From Terasakiella magnetica (GTDB taxonomy: Bacteria > Pseudomonadota > Alphaproteobacteria > Rhodospirillales > Magnetospirillaceae), in contig CACVCF010000212.1 of NCBI GenBank assembly GCA_902729415.1, positions 1 to 49,882 on the forward strand: 49,882 bases of DNA, written 5' to 3'. The notes below the pieces were generated by a model that searched no databases, was not told where the DNA came from, and saw nothing but the letters and a program-made list of their open reading frames with translations. Within the stretch, counting starts at the first letter, position 1. Each line of letters opens with the position of its first letter. The position numbers and the translations under genes were made by a program. Positions 20,323-31,911 of the stretch are shown here, in pieces.

Positions 20323-23040
20323 ATGACCGAGGACAGAGACGACCGTCCATCTCCCGATGCCCTGTTGGCCGCCGCCCAGCGCGAATCGCGCGGGCGGCTG
20401 AAGATCTTTCTGGGAGCCGCCCCCGGTGTCGGTAAGACCTACGCCATGCTGCAGGCCGCCCATGAAAGACGGCGCGAAGGCATCGATCTCGTGGCCGGGG
20501 TGGTCGAGACCCATGGAAGGCGTGAGACCGAGGCGCAATTGGTCGAAATCAACGTGCTGCCGTCGCGTCAGATGGATTACCGCGGCAAGATCTTCCGCGA
20601 GATGGATCTCGACGCCATCTTGGCCCGCCGTCCCCAGATGGTGCTGGTGGACGAGTTGGCCCATACCAACGTGCCGGGGTCACGCCATCTCAAGCGCTGG
20701 CAGGATGTGGAGGAAATCCTCGCCGCCGGCATCGACGTTTACAGCACGCTGAACATCCAGCATCTGGAAAGCCTCAATGACGTCGTCGAGCAGATTTCCG
20801 GGGTCAAGGTGCGCGAAACCTTGCCTGACAGCGTGCTGTCCTCGGCCGACGAGATCGAGCTGATCGACCTGCCGCCGCAAGAGCTGATCAAGCGACTGCA
20901 CGAGGGCAAGGTCTATGTCCCGGAGCAGGCCAAGCGGGCCGTCGGCAATTTCTTCTCGCCCGGCAACCTCACTGCGCTCCGCGAGATGGCGCTGCGTCAT
21001 GCCGCCGAACGGGTCGATGCCCAGATGGTCGATTACATGCGGGCTCACGCCATTCCCGGACCGTGGCCGACCCGCGAGCGAATCATGGTCTGTATCGACG
21101 AACGGGTGGAGGCTGCCAAGCTGGTGCGGGTGGCCAAGCGCGCAGCCGACCGGCGCGGGGCGGCCTGGGTGGTGGTTACGGTGGAAACCTCGCGCTCCTA
21201 TGCCCTTACCGAGGCCGATAAGGACCGTATCGCCGAGGCGCTGCGTCTGGCCCAGCAACTGGGCGGCGAGACGGCGCTGCTGCAGGGCGACGACGTGGTT
21301 GCCACCGTGCTGGAATTCGCCCGCGAGCGCAACGCCACCCAGATTGTGGTCGGCCGCGCCCGTCCCCGGCGCTGGCGGCTGGGGAAATCCATCACCGAAC
21401 GGCTGTTCGCCGAAAGTGGCGACTTCAACGTCTTCGTGGTTGGCGGTGAGGATGACGACAAACCCGCTCCGTTGGTTCGTCCGCGCAAGGTAAGGGTTCC
21501 TCCCGACTGGCTTAACCTCGCTTTCGCCTTACTCTGTACCGGAATCGCCATTGGGGTGGGCTTCCTGATCGACATGTGGCTTCCCGTCGCTTCCATCTCG
21601 GTGGCCTTCTTGCTGGCGGTGATGGTGGTGGCCATGCGCTCGGGTCTGCGGCCCGCTATCTTGGCCTCGGTGTGCAGCTTCTTTGCCTTCAATTTCTTTT
21701 TCACCGAGCCGCGGCTCACCTTTGCGGTCACCGATACTCAGAACGTGCTGACACTGGTGTTCTTCCTGATCGCCGCCGTGATCGTCTCCAACATGGCCAG
21801 CCGCCTGCGCGCCCAGATTCTGGCCACGCGGGAAAGCGCCCGGCGCACCACCAATCTTTATGACTTCGGCCGCAAGGTTACAGCGGCGGCGACTCAGGAC
21901 GATGTGCTGTGGGCGGTGGTTCATCACGTCGCCACCACCATCCATGGCAAGTCGTTGGTGCTGTTGCCGGGGGAGGCCGGTCTGGCCATCGCCGCCGGAT
22001 ATCCTCCGGAAGATCAGCTTGATGACCGCTCCGCCGCTGCTGCCGACTGGGCCTGGGCACACGGCAAACTGGCTGGTCGTGGCTCGGCGACCCTGCCGAC
22101 CTCGCTATGGTTGTTTCTGCCCATGAAGACCGGACGAGGGCCGGTAGGGGTGCTGGGGGTCCAGATGATGGAGGACGCTGATATCCCATCGCCAGATCAG
22201 ATGCGCCTGCTGGAGACCTTGGCCGATCAAGCCGCCGTCGCTATCGAGCGCACCACCCTGGTGGCCGATATCGAAACCGCACGGGTGGCCACCGAGCGGG
22301 AACGCCTGCGCTCGGCCTTGCTGTCATCGCTGTCCCACGATCTGCGGACGCCGCTGGTCTCCATCATGGGGGCGGCCTCCTCCTTGCAGAATTACGACGA
22401 GATGATGGACCACGCCTCGCGCCACGAACTGACCCAGACCATCCAGGACGAAGCTGAACGGCTGAACCGCTTCGTCCAGAACCTGCTGGACATGACCAAG
22501 CTGGGAGCCGGAGCCTTGAAGCCCCGTGCCGATTGGGCCGATCTCAACGATATTGTCGGTGCCGCAGTGGCGCGGACCCGTCGGCTGGCTCGGGCTCATA
22601 CCATCAAGGTGGAAATCGATCCCAGTGTGCCGCTGCTCTGTGTTGACCCGGTGCTGATGGAGCAGGTGTTCTTCAATCTGTTGGACAATGCCTGCAAATA
22701 TGCTCCTCCGGGTACTACGGTGAAGGTTTGGGCACAACGTACCCCCGATTACGTCACCATCGAGGTGGTTGACCAAGGCCCCGGCATTCCACCCGAGGCG
22801 TGTGAGAAGGTTTTTGATATGTTCTATCGGGTCGATCAAGGTGACTCGAAGAGTGCGGGAACCGGTCTGGGACTGGCCATCTGCCGGGGTATCGTCGAGG
22901 CTCATGGCGGCACCATCACGGCTGAACCGGGCATTCACGAGGCCGGAACCGCGATCATCATTCATCTGCCGCAACGGCACGGCATCGATGGCTTGGCGGC
23001 CCAGATTGGCACCGACGATGACCAGGGGGGCGTTCGATGA
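20323..23040 (+). CDS. kdpD: Potassium/turgor sensor histidine kinase KdpD
   Basis: 905 residues, full length for KdpD. Order: N-terminal KdpD domain with Walker A GAAPGVGKT (about 27-35) and Walker-B-like VLVDELAHTNVPGSRH; universal-stress-like domain (about 245-365); four membrane segments (about 395-490, DUF4118); a GAF-like region; HisKA with H672 in LSHDLRTPL; and an ATPase domain with LLDNACKYAP, DQGPGIPP and GTGLGLAI. It senses low K+ or ionic signals and phosphorylates or dephosphorylates KdpE. Its end overlaps kdpE by four bases (ATGA), indicating coupled translation. Confidence 0.98.
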   Translation: MTEDRDDRPSPDALLAAAQRESRGRLKIFLGAAPGVGKTYAMLQAAHERRREGIDLVAGVVETHGRRETEAQLVEINVLPSRQMDYRGKIFREMDLDAILARRPQMVLVDELAHTNVPGSRHLKRWQDVEEILAAGIDVYSTLNIQHLESLNDVVEQISGVKVRETLPDSVLSSADEIELIDLPPQELIKRLHEGKVYVPEQAKRAVGNFFSPGNLTALREMALRHAAERVDAQMVDYMRAHAIPGPWPTRERIMVCIDERVEAAKLVRVAKRAADRRGAAWVVVTVETSRSYALTEADKDRIAEALRLAQQLGGETALLQGDDVVATVLEFARERNATQIVVGRARPRRWRLGKSITERLFAESGDFNVFVVGGEDDDKPAPLVRPRKVRVPPDWLNLAFALLCTGIAIGVGFLIDMWLPVASISVAFLLAVMVVAMRSGLRPAILASVCSFFAFNFFFTEPRLTFAVTDTQNVLTLVFFLIAAVIVSNMASRLRAQILATRESARRTTNLYDFGRKVTAAATQDDVLWAVVHHVATTIHGKSLVLLPGEAGLAIAAGYPPEDQLDDRSAAAADWAWAHGKLAGRGSATLPTSLWLFLPMKTGRGPVGVLGVQMMEDADIPSPDQMRLLETLADQAAVAIERTTLVADIETARVATERERLRSALLSSLSHDLRTPLVSIMGAASSLQNYDEMMDHASRHELTQTIQDEAERLNRFVQNLLDMTKLGAGALKPRADWADLNDIVGAAVARTRRLARAHTIKVEIDPSVPLLCVDPVLMEQVFFNLLDNACKYAPPGTTVKVWAQRTPDYVTIEVVDQGPGIPPEACEKVFDMFYRVDQGDSKSAGTGLGLAICRGIVEAHGGTITAEPGIHEAGTAIIIHLPQRHGIDGLAAQIGTDDDQGGVR

Positions 23041-23720
23041 GTACCCGCATTCTGGTGATCGACGACGAACCCCAGATCCGTAAGTTCATGCGCATCTCGC
23101 TTGCCGCCAACGGCTACGAGGTGATCGAGGCCGAGAATGCCGCCCAAGGCATCGAAGCGGCCAACAGCCAGCAGCCCGACTTGCTGATTCTCGATCTTGG
23201 CCTGCCCGATCTGGATGGCCAGGAGGTCATCAGCGCCGTGCGCGAGGGCTCTGACGTTCCCATCGTGGTGCTGTCGGTGCGAGCGGGTGAACTGGACAAG
23301 GTCGAGGCTCTCGACCGGGGAGCCAACGACTACATCGTTAAGCCGTTCGGAGTAGCTGAGTTGATGGCCCGAGTCCGCGCCGTGCTGCGCCAACGCGCAG
23401 CCAAGGGCAATGATGATGTGGTCGAGGCCGGGGCGGTACAGATCGATCTGAGCCGACGCATCGTTACTCGAGACGGTGCCGAGGTGCACCTGTCCAAGCG
23501 GGAGTGGGGGTTGCTGGCCTTCCTGGCCCGCCAGCCCGACCATGTGCTGACCCATAAGCAGATCCTCAAGGAGGTCTGGGGGCCGGCCCATGGTGAAGAC
23601 ACCGCTTACTTACGGGTCTATGTCAATCAACTGCGCCAAAAGCTGGAGGTCGATCCATCAACACCAACCCTGATCGTCACCGACGCCGGAGTGGGCTACC
23701 GCCTCAAGCGGGGGGAGTGA
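23037..23720 (+). CDS. kdpE: Response regulator KdpE
   Basis: 227 residues: receiver domain with the DDE acidic pocket (IDDEPQIRKF), phosphoacceptor D53 in LILDLGLPD and conserved lysine in IVKPFG, followed by an OmpR-type winged helix with VHLSKREWGLLAFLARQPDHVLTHKQIL and GVGYRLKRGE. It activates kdp transcription when phosphorylated by KdpD; the candidate binding site is the direct repeat at 15368-15385. An 11-bp hairpin follows the stop. Confidence 0.97.
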   Translation: MSTRILVIDDEPQIRKFMRISLAANGYEVIEAENAAQGIEAANSQQPDLLILDLGLPDLDGQEVISAVREGSDVPIVVLSVRAGELDKVEALDRGANDYIVKPFGVAELMARVRAVLRQRAAKGNDDVVEAGAVQIDLSRRIVTRDGAEVHLSKREWGLLAFLARQPDHVLTHKQILKEVWGPAHGEDTAYLRVYVNQLRQKLEVDPSTPTLIVTDAGVGYRLKRGE

Positions 23721-23731
23721 CTTATAACAAA

Positions 23732-23759
23732 CCTCGTTGATCAAAACCGATCAACGAGG
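23732..23759 (+). terminator. Hairpin after kdpE
   Basis: CCTCGTTGATC-AAAACC-GATCAACGAGG is a perfect 11-bp stem with a six-base loop, 12 bases after the kdpE stop. The downstream side has no T-run, so rightward termination may be weak or Rho-assisted. On the opposite strand the stem is followed by TTTGTT. Position makes it the likely end of the kdp transcript. Confidence 0.55.
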
Positions 23760-23833
23760 CACTCATGCGGCATGGGCCGCTGAGATCTCTGCAGGGCAGT
23801 TCTGCAGCGGCAGCATTGCTTATTCCAGCCGCG

Positions 23834-23857
23834 GAATATCATATAAGTGGTATATTC
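23834..23857 (+). promoter_or_regulatory. Candidate ArsR operator upstream of the first arsR
   Basis: GAATAT (23834-23839) and ATATTC (23852-23857) form an inverted repeat with a 12-base spacer of AT-rich sequence, ending five bases before the chosen ATG at 23863. Size and AT content fit ArsR/SmtB operators. No Shine-Dalgarno is seen between it and the ATG, so the message may be leaderless or nearly so. Binding is inferred. Confidence 0.5.
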
Positions 23858-23862
23858 TTTTG

Positions 23863-24213
23863 ATGGAATACGCAGGCAACATCTTTTTCGCCCTCTCCGA
23901 CCCGATCCGCCTGCGCAGTTTGGCGCTGCTGGCCACGCAAGGAGAGCTGTGCGTCTGTGAACTAACATATGCCCTGCAGGCCGGTCAGCCTCAGGTCTCC
24001 AAGCACATGGCGACGCTCCGCGATGCGGGGCTGGTGAAGGATCGTCGGGATGCTCAATGGGTTCTCTACTCCCTTGCCACCGACGCTCCACAATGGGTCC
24101 AAGACGCCGTGGCGGCAGCGGTGACGGGAATTTCCGAGGACCGACGGCACGCCGACGATGTCGGGCGATTGAAGATGATGACAACGCGTCCACCCCGGGA
24201 CCGGGTTGCCTGA
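23863..24213 (+). CDS. arsR: ArsR/SmtB-family repressor (first copy)
   Basis: I start at ATG 23863, giving 116 residues beginning MEYAGNIFFALSDPIRLRSL. The winged helix has the ArsR metal motif ELCVCEL on helix 3 and the recognition helix QPQVSKHMATLRDAGLVKDRRDAQWVLYSL. The CVC pair fits As(III)/Sb(III)-responsive repression. It heads a rightward cluster with a permease and a thioredoxin-like protein. A longer frame upstream exists but lacks a ribosome site and would run through the operator. Confidence 0.9.
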   Translation: MEYAGNIFFALSDPIRLRSLALLATQGELCVCELTYALQAGQPQVSKHMATLRDAGLVKDRRDAQWVLYSLATDAPQWVQDAVAAAVTGISEDRRHADDVGRLKMMTTRPPRDRVA

Positions 24214-24231
24214 TATTCGGAGGCGAAAGCC

Positions 24232-25197
24232 ATGTTCGAGATGTTCACCCGCCTCGCCGACTGGACCATCTCCGACGCCCTCGCCCTTGAACCGGGAACC
24301 AAGCTGGCGGATGCGGTCCATTTCTTCGTCGAGGACACCACCAAGATCTTTTTTCTGCTGGTGATCGTGGTCTTCGTCATGGGTCTGTTCCGAACCATGC
24401 TGTCGCCGGAAAAGGTCCGGGGATACATCGAAGGCACCTCACGCGGCATCGGCTACGTGCTGGCCGTGATCCTGGGCGCCGTCACTCCGTTTTGCTCCTG
24501 CTCGTCGGTGCCGCTGTTCATTGGCTTCCTCGAAGGCGGCATTCCAGTGGGCGTCACCATGGCGTTTCTGATCACCTCGCCGTTGGTCAACGAGGTTGCC
24601 GTGGTCATTCTCGGCTCCATCATGGGCTGGAAGATGACCACGGTTTACGTCGTGACCGGCATGAGCGTCGGCATCCTGGGCGGCATCCTCATCGACCGCT
24701 TCCATATGGAACGCTGGGTCGAGGACTATGTCTGGAAGATCCGCATGGGGGCCATGACCCAGACCGACGCCGATGGTTCCATAGCCGGGCGGGTTCGCTA
24801 TGCCTGGGGCGAGGTCAAGGACATCGTCGGGCGCATCTGGGTCTATATCATCATCGGCGTTGGTATCGGCTCTGTCTTGCATGGCTATGTGCCGCAGGAA
24901 CTGTTCAGCCGATACGCCTCCGCCGACAATCCCTTTGCCGTTCCCGTCGCAGTGCTGATGGGGCTGCCGCTCTATTCCAACGCCACCGGGATCATTCCGG
25001 TCGCCGAGGCATTGATAGCGAAAGGTGTGCCCATCGGTACCGTCATCGCCTTCATGATGAGCGTGGTCGGCATTTCGCCGCCTGAATTCATCATGCTGCG
25101 CAAGGTGCTCAAACCCCGGATGCTGATCTTTTTCGGTGTGTTCCTGACCATCTCCTTCACGGTGGTCGGCTATCTGCTGAACGTGATTTTTGCCTGA
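24232..25197 (+). CDS. DUF318/ArsP-type permease
   Basis: 321 residues, about eight membrane segments. The signature of the PF03773 permease family is clear: AVTPFCSCSSVPLFIGFLEGGIPVGVTMAFLITSPLVNEVAV, with the CSCS cysteines in a membrane loop. A second copy-like segment follows (LMGLPLYSNATGIIPVAEALIAKGVPIGTVIAFMMSVVGISPPE). Members export organoarsenicals (ArsP) or metals. Position after arsR and before a CxxC thioredoxin-like gene supports a metalloid role. A strong ribosome site (GGAGG) precedes the ATG. Confidence 0.9.
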   Translation: MFEMFTRLADWTISDALALEPGTKLADAVHFFVEDTTKIFFLLVIVVFVMGLFRTMLSPEKVRGYIEGTSRGIGYVLAVILGAVTPFCSCSSVPLFIGFLEGGIPVGVTMAFLITSPLVNEVAVVILGSIMGWKMTTVYVVTGMSVGILGGILIDRFHMERWVEDYVWKIRMGAMTQTDADGSIAGRVRYAWGEVKDIVGRIWVYIIIGVGIGSVLHGYVPQELFSRYASADNPFAVPVAVLMGLPLYSNATGIIPVAEALIAKGVPIGTVIAFMMSVVGISPPEFIMLRKVLKPRMLIFFGVFLTISFTVVGYLLNVIFA

Positions 25198-25212
25198 CCT
25201 GAGGAGGACATC

Positions 25213-25449
25213 ATGAAATCGTTCAAAGTGCTGGGATCGGGCTGCAAGAACTGCATCACCACCGCCAAGCTGATCGAGGACAAGGCCAAGGCCCTGGGAG
25301 TCGCGGTCGAGATCGAAAAGGTCACCGATATGGCTGCCATCCTGGGCTTTGGCGTCATGAGTACGCCCGGCGTGGTGCTGGATGGCAAGGTGGTCCATGC
25401 CGGTGGCATCCCGCAGCCTGATAAGGTTGCGGCATGGCTCCAGGGATGA
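25213..25449 (+). CDS. Small thioredoxin-fold redox protein
   Basis: 78 residues with GSGCKNC at positions 8-14, the CxxC of the redox-active disulfide protein 2 (TM0996/glutaredoxin-like) family, and the cis-Pro-like segment GVMSTPGVVLDGKVVHAGG. These proteins regularly accompany DUF318 permeases and are thought to pass reducing equivalents or metal. It sits 15 bases after the permease with an excellent GAGGAGG ribosome site. Confidence 0.9.
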   Translation: MKSFKVLGSGCKNCITTAKLIEDKAKALGVAVEIEKVTDMAAILGFGVMSTPGVVLDGKVVHAGGIPQPDKVAAWLQG

Positions 25450-25510
25450 GGCGTCACTGGGATCGTTGTGTTCGAGTCTCCACTTATTATCTCAGTCTCG
25501 CTGACGGCCA

Positions 25511-26569
25511 TTATGCCTTCGCCTCATACCAGTCCTTCGAGGCGTTGACGATCTTGACTACCGACAGCATCACCGGCACCTCGATCAGCACGCCGACCAC
25601 GGTGGCCAGTGCCGCTCCCGACTGGAAGCCGAACAGAGAGATGGCGGCGGCAACGGCCAGTTCGAAGAAGTTGCTGGCTCCGATCAGGGCCGACGGTCCG
25701 GCGACGCAATGGGCCACGCCCAACTTCTTGTTGAGCAGATAGGCTAAGCCGGAGTTGAAATAGACCTGGATGGTGATGGGTACCGCCAGCATGGCGATGA
25801 CCAAGGGCTGGGCGATAATCTGCTCGCCCTGGAAGCCGAACAGCAGCACCAAGGTGGTCAGCAATGCGGCTAGTGACAGCGGCCCCAGCATCGTCAGAGT
25901 GCTTGCCAAGGCTTGCGGCCCGCGGGCCAGCAGCGCTTTACGCCAGACCTGTGCCACGATTACCGGCACCACGATATAGAGCGCCACCGACAGCAACAAC
26001 GTGTTCCATGGCACGGTAATGGAAGACAGCCCCAACAGCAAACCGACGATGGGGGCGAAGGCCACCACCATGATTAGGTCGTTGACCGCCACCTGGCTGA
26101 GGGTGAAGTGGGGCTCGCCATTGGTCAGATTGGACCAGACGAAGACCATGGCGGTGCAAGGCGCGGCGGCCAGCAGGATCAATCCGGCGATATAGCTGTC
26201 GATCTGATCGGCGGGCAGATAGGGCTTGAACAGGTGACTGACGAAAATCCAGCCCAGCAGGGCCATGGAAAACGGTTTGACGGCCCAATTGATGAAGAGC
26301 GTCACGCCGATGCCCTTCCAATGTTCCTTGACCTGATGCAGGGCGCCAAAGTCGATTTTCAGCAGCATGGGGATGATCATCAGCCAGATCAGCACCGCCA
26401 CCGGCAGATTGACCTGAGCCAGTTCCATGCGGCCGATAGCCTGGAACTGGCCGGGCATGACATGGCCCAGGGCCACGCCAGCGACAATGCACAGGCCGAC
26501 CCACAGGGTGAGATAACGTTCGAACAGGTTCATGGCGGGCTTGCCCGCCACTTCGCATTGGACGGACAT
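25511..26569 (-). CDS. acr3: ACR3-family arsenite efflux transporter
   Basis: 352 residues with ten membrane segments. Family motifs include LTLWVGLCIVAGVALGH, IWLMIIPMLLKIDFGAL, the arsenite-binding cysteine in AAPCTAMVFVWSNLT, and SNFFELAVAAAISLFG near the end. It extrudes As(III)/Sb(III) using the proton gradient. Its ATG overlaps the arsC stop (TGATG), so translation is coupled; a start at an internal Met 13 codons in is less likely. It converges on the thioredoxin-like gene. Confidence 0.95.
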   Translation of the reverse strand: MSVQCEVAGKPAMNLFERYLTLWVGLCIVAGVALGHVMPGQFQAIGRMELAQVNLPVAVLIWLMIIPMLLKIDFGALHQVKEHWKGIGVTLFINWAVKPFSMALLGWIFVSHLFKPYLPADQIDSYIAGLILLAAAPCTAMVFVWSNLTNGEPHFTLSQVAVNDLIMVVAFAPIVGLLLGLSSITVPWNTLLLSVALYIVVPVIVAQVWRKALLARGPQALASTLTMLGPLSLAALLTTLVLLFGFQGEQIIAQPLVIAMLAVPITIQVYFNSGLAYLLNKKLGVAHCVAGPSALIGASNFFELAVAAAISLFGFQSGAALATVVGVLIEVPVMLSVVKIVNASKDWYEAKA

Positions 26570-27027
26570 CAGACGTCTCCTGCCCGGTCTGGGCCCAGTT
26601 CAATCAATCGTCGGATCTTCGCTTCGATCATGGAATAGACCGTGCGGAACTCGGCCAGTTGTTCCTCATGGCTGCCTTCGGCTGCGGCCGGGTCGGGAAA
26701 ACCCAGATGGACCTTGGCCGGGTGACCCGGCCAGATGGGGCAGACTTCTCCTGCGGCATTGTCGCAGACGGTGATGACCAGATCCATCTTGGGCGCGTCG
26801 GGCAAGGCGAACTCGTCCCACGATTTTGAACGATAGCCCTCAATGGAGTGTCCCTTCTCCTTCAGGATTTCGAGGGAGAGCGGATTGACCCGGCCGACCG
26901 GTTTGCTCCCCGCGCTGAAGGCCCTCCACTTGCCGCCGCCGAGGTCGTTAATCAGAGCTTCGCCAAGCACGCTCCGCGCCGAGTTGCCGGTGCACAAGAC
27001 CAGGACGTTATAGATTTTCTCGCTCAT
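26569..27027 (-). CDS. arsC: Arsenate reductase, low-molecular-weight phosphatase type
   Basis: 152 residues. The phosphatase-like P-loop CTGNSARS (CX5R) begins near residue 12, and the redox relay cysteines lie in VCDNAAGEVCPIWPG. This is the thioredoxin-coupled ArsC class, which reduces As(V) to As(III) for export by ACR3. It starts in a four-base overlap with arsR upstream and ends in a TGATG overlap with acr3, giving a tightly coupled arsR-arsC-acr3 operon. Confidence 0.95.
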   Translation of the reverse strand: MSEKIYNVLVLCTGNSARSVLGEALINDLGGGKWRAFSAGSKPVGRVNPLSLEILKEKGHSIEGYRSKSWDEFALPDAPKMDLVITVCDNAAGEVCPIWPGHPAKVHLGFPDPAAAEGSHEEQLAEFRTVYSMIEAKIRRLIELGPDRAGDV

Positions 27028-27440
27028 GGTGATCCCTCACAGCAGGTAGATGCCGCCAGAGCATTCAAAGACAGCGCCGCTCGCCCCTGGTCACACAGGG
27101 TTTGGACCGGAACCGCGTTAACCAGCACCAGAACGCGGCGGTCCTCCGCCGTGGTGGGATCATCCTTCAGGGAGGCTTTCACCAGATTGAGGAAGGACCG
27201 GGCGTAAGGATTGAAGTCACGTTCGGCCACGCGGTAGTACACCCACTTGCCGTCCCGGCGTTGCTGAACCAGTCCGGCGATCTTCAACCCCGCCAGATGC
27301 TTGGATACGGTCGCTGGCGCAAGTGCCAGCACCGTGGTGATCTGGCAAACGCAGAGTTCGCCATTTTCCAACAGCTTCAAGATGCGGACCCGGCTGGGAT
27401 CAGCGATGGCTTTGGCAACAGTCTCAAATGTCTCAAGCAT
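27024..27440 (-). CDS. arsR: ArsR-family repressor (second copy)
   Basis: I start at the ATG at 27440 (MLETFETVAKAIADPSRVRIL), giving 138 residues. The longer frame to 27503 would add an unusual hydrophilic leader. The metal motif GELCVCQI and HTH LAPATVSKHLAGLKIAGLVQQRRDGKWVYYRV are clear. The C-terminal tail is longer than usual and ends ALAASTCCEGSP with a vicinal cysteine pair that might add metalloid ligands. It heads the leftward ars operon. Confidence 0.9.
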   Translation of the reverse strand: MLETFETVAKAIADPSRVRILKLLENGELCVCQITTVLALAPATVSKHLAGLKIAGLVQQRRDGKWVYYRVAERDFNPYARSFLNLVKASLKDDPTTAEDRRVLVLVNAVPVQTLCDQGRAALSLNALAASTCCEGSP

Positions 27441-27599
27441 GGGGAACGATACCGTCAATTCGCTGAATGGCAAAATGATAAGTTTGTGACGGCACAGATG
27501 CAATGGCCAATCAGGTTTACGACATCCCGAAAAACTATCGGCTGTTGAAATTGTGCCTCTTTTGTTTTTACAATTTCTTCCCTTCGCTTGGAGGTTGTG

Positions 27600-28039
27600 A
27601 TGCGTAAAAATATCAGGATTACAATGCGCAATATTTCTCGTGTGCTGGTTTTGGGGGATTGCTGCTCACAGCCGCTACGTCACCTGTGTCAGCATCTGGC
27701 CAACGCAGTACGGTTCTAACCGAGAGTCAGATCGAGAGCTTCGGCCAGCTAACACCGGAAGAATTCGCAAAGCAGTCCCTCTCCTACGCAGGAAGTACCT
27801 CAAAGTGGCACGTGTTCATGCGTGTCGATACCTTCTCGGGCGGAGGAATGCCCATGGATCGCCTTTCATCTTATAAGGTCGATGTAGGCGATGTTACTAT
27901 TGTCGACGGCTGGACGTTACGCTTCTCAGGGCAAGAGATCCGCCCTCAGAATTGCCCGCAGGTCCAACCGATAGTCGGCGAGCCTCGCAAGTGGCTCGTC
28001 TCTGGCCACGCCAGCGTCAGAGAACGCTGCGGGACGTGA
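27600..28039 (+). pseudogene. Frameshifted gene for a small secreted protein
   Basis: An ATG at 27600 with a strong GGAGG ribosome site opens MRKNIRITMRNISRVLVLG, then leaves frame at a run of five G (27653-27657). One extra G would continue as GLLLTAATSPVSASG, completing a classical signal peptide, and join the remaining 120-residue frame ending at 28039 (VRERCGT). The mature part is hydrophilic with two cysteines and no family I recognise. Either a real 1-base deletion has broken the gene, the run is slippage-prone, or the sequence has a homopolymer error. It is flanked by arsR (divergent) and guaB (convergent). Confidence 0.65.
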
Positions 28040-28298
28040 CTTCACAAAATAAAGCGGCTGGAAAGGCACCGGGGGTGGCTTGCTCTTCGACGGTCAGGAC
28101 CGTTGATTTCGCCTCTTCCGGCCCGGTCGGCAGATCAATACCAAGCCGCGCTTCTTTCACTTGGCAACGGCCCTCGGATTGATCTCACAGTGCGCCCAAC
28201 CGGCCTGAAGTGCTCTCAAGCTGCTCTCAAGGCCAGTCGGGGCAGGGCGATGTTCGCCATGGGTGGAGAGGTGGAAGGTGGTTGATGTTGCCGCGAAA

Positions 28299-30647
<2,349 letters not shown>

Positions 30648-30651
<4 letters not shown>

Positions 30652-31766
30652 GACATCTTCAATCCGTCGTCTTTCATCATCTGTAACAATACGCCTTCGC
30701 GGACGCCCCGGTCTGCGACCCGCAGCTTTCCCAGCGGCCATAACCGGCACACGGCTTCGAGAATGGCGCAGCCCGCCACCACCAGATCAGCGCGTTCCTG
30801 CCCGATGCAGGGATGGGCGGCGCGCTCGGCGACGGTCATGGCGGTCAGCTTCCCGGTGACGGCGGCGATATCGTGGAAATCCAGTTCCAGCCCATCCACC
30901 CGCGAGCGGTCATAGCGGTCCAGCCCCAGATGCAGCGCCCCCAAGGTGGTGACGGTGCCCGAGGTGCCCAGCATCTGAACCAGCCCGCCGGTCATCTGCG
31001 AGGCAATGGTATGCAGACTCTCAAACGGAGCAAAGGCGCGGCGGATCTGATCAACCACCAGGCGATAGCCCGCCTGGGAGCCCAACTCATTGGCCCATTG
31101 CTCGGCCAGGGTGACCACGCCGGTGGGAATGGACTGAATCCCGACCACGCTCTGACCGGCGGCGGAATTTCTGACCCACAGCAATTCGGTGGAGCCGCCG
31201 CCGATATCGAATACCAGCGCCCACGGCACATGGGGCTTCAGCAGCGAGGCGCAACCCGCCAGCGCCAGGCCCGCTTCCTCGTGGGGGCTGATGATCTCCG
31301 GCGTCAGCCCGGTCCGCTCTGTGATCCGCTCGGTGAACTCGGGGCCATTGGCGGCGCGGCGGCAGGCCTCGGTCGCAACCAGACGGGCGCGGCCCACCCG
31401 GTTGCGCTCCAGCTTCTCGACGCAGGCCTCCAGCGCATCCAGGGTGCGCGCCATGGCTGGTTCCGATAAAACTCCAGATGCCCCCAACCCCTCGCCCAGT
31501 CGGGTTACCCGCGAAAAGGCGTCGATCACCCGAAAGGCCCGCGCCGTCGGACGCGCCACCAGCATACGGCAGTTGTTGGTTCCGAGGTCGAGCGCCGCGT
31601 AAACGGCATCATTGCGGAGGGAGGAGGTGGCGACACTCAAAGCGGAACTCGATTCCCGGCGGGCTGGAATTGATTTGGGGCGGGATGTTACCCCGGATGC
31701 ACCAGATGATGGAAGGATAGTCTCCCCATCGGGATCACATCGCTTAAAAAGCCTCTCTTTCTGCAT
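30648..31766 (-). CDS. ppx: Ppx/GppA phosphatase family protein
   Basis: 372 residues from the ATG at 31766. The first conserved stretch is YAALDLGTNNCRMLV near residue 55, so a later TTG/GTG start (about 31640) is possible. Phosphate-loop and adenosine-type motifs of the ASKHA fold are visible (VFDIGGGSTELLWV, GTSGTVTTLGALHLGL). These enzymes hydrolyse polyphosphate or pppGpp; the shorter alphaproteobacterial form lacks the C-terminal HD-like region. It is coupled to rlmE by a four-base overlap. Confidence 0.9.
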
Positions 31767-31837
31767 TGATCGGGTCGAACCACTGTGTTAGAAGGTGCGC
31801 CTCTCGTGGCTAGCCAAGCGCCGCCAGATACTTCTGG

Positions 31838-31911
31838 TGGGGGATCGTCTAACGGTAGGACAGCGGACTCTGACTCCGCCAGTCTAGGTTCGAATCCTAG
31901 TCCCCCAGCCA
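31838..31911 (+). tRNA. glnT: tRNA-Gln (CTG)
   Basis: A complete cloverleaf: acceptor TGGGGGA/TCCCCCA, D arm with AACGGTAGGA, anticodon stem GCGGA/TCCGC with loop CTCTGAC (anticodon CTG), T arm CTAGG-TTCGAAT-CCTAG, discriminator G and encoded CCA at 31909-31911. The 3' half is the target of the integrated elements: its last 40 bases before the discriminator recur at 41309-41348. The left copy keeps the whole tRNA intact. Confidence 0.95.
31868..31907 (+). repeat. attL: attL core, 3' part of tRNA-Gln
   Basis: These 40 bases, from the anticodon loop to the end of the acceptor stem, are identical to 41309-41348. After one mismatch (G versus A) the CCA also matches. This is the standard footprint of tyrosine-integrase insertion into a tRNA gene. 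Confidence 0.92.

Noticed and set aside
24439..25398. 319-codon minus-strand frame over the permease
   Set aside because: Asp/His/Gln-rich antisense product; the permease motifs on the plus strand are decisive.
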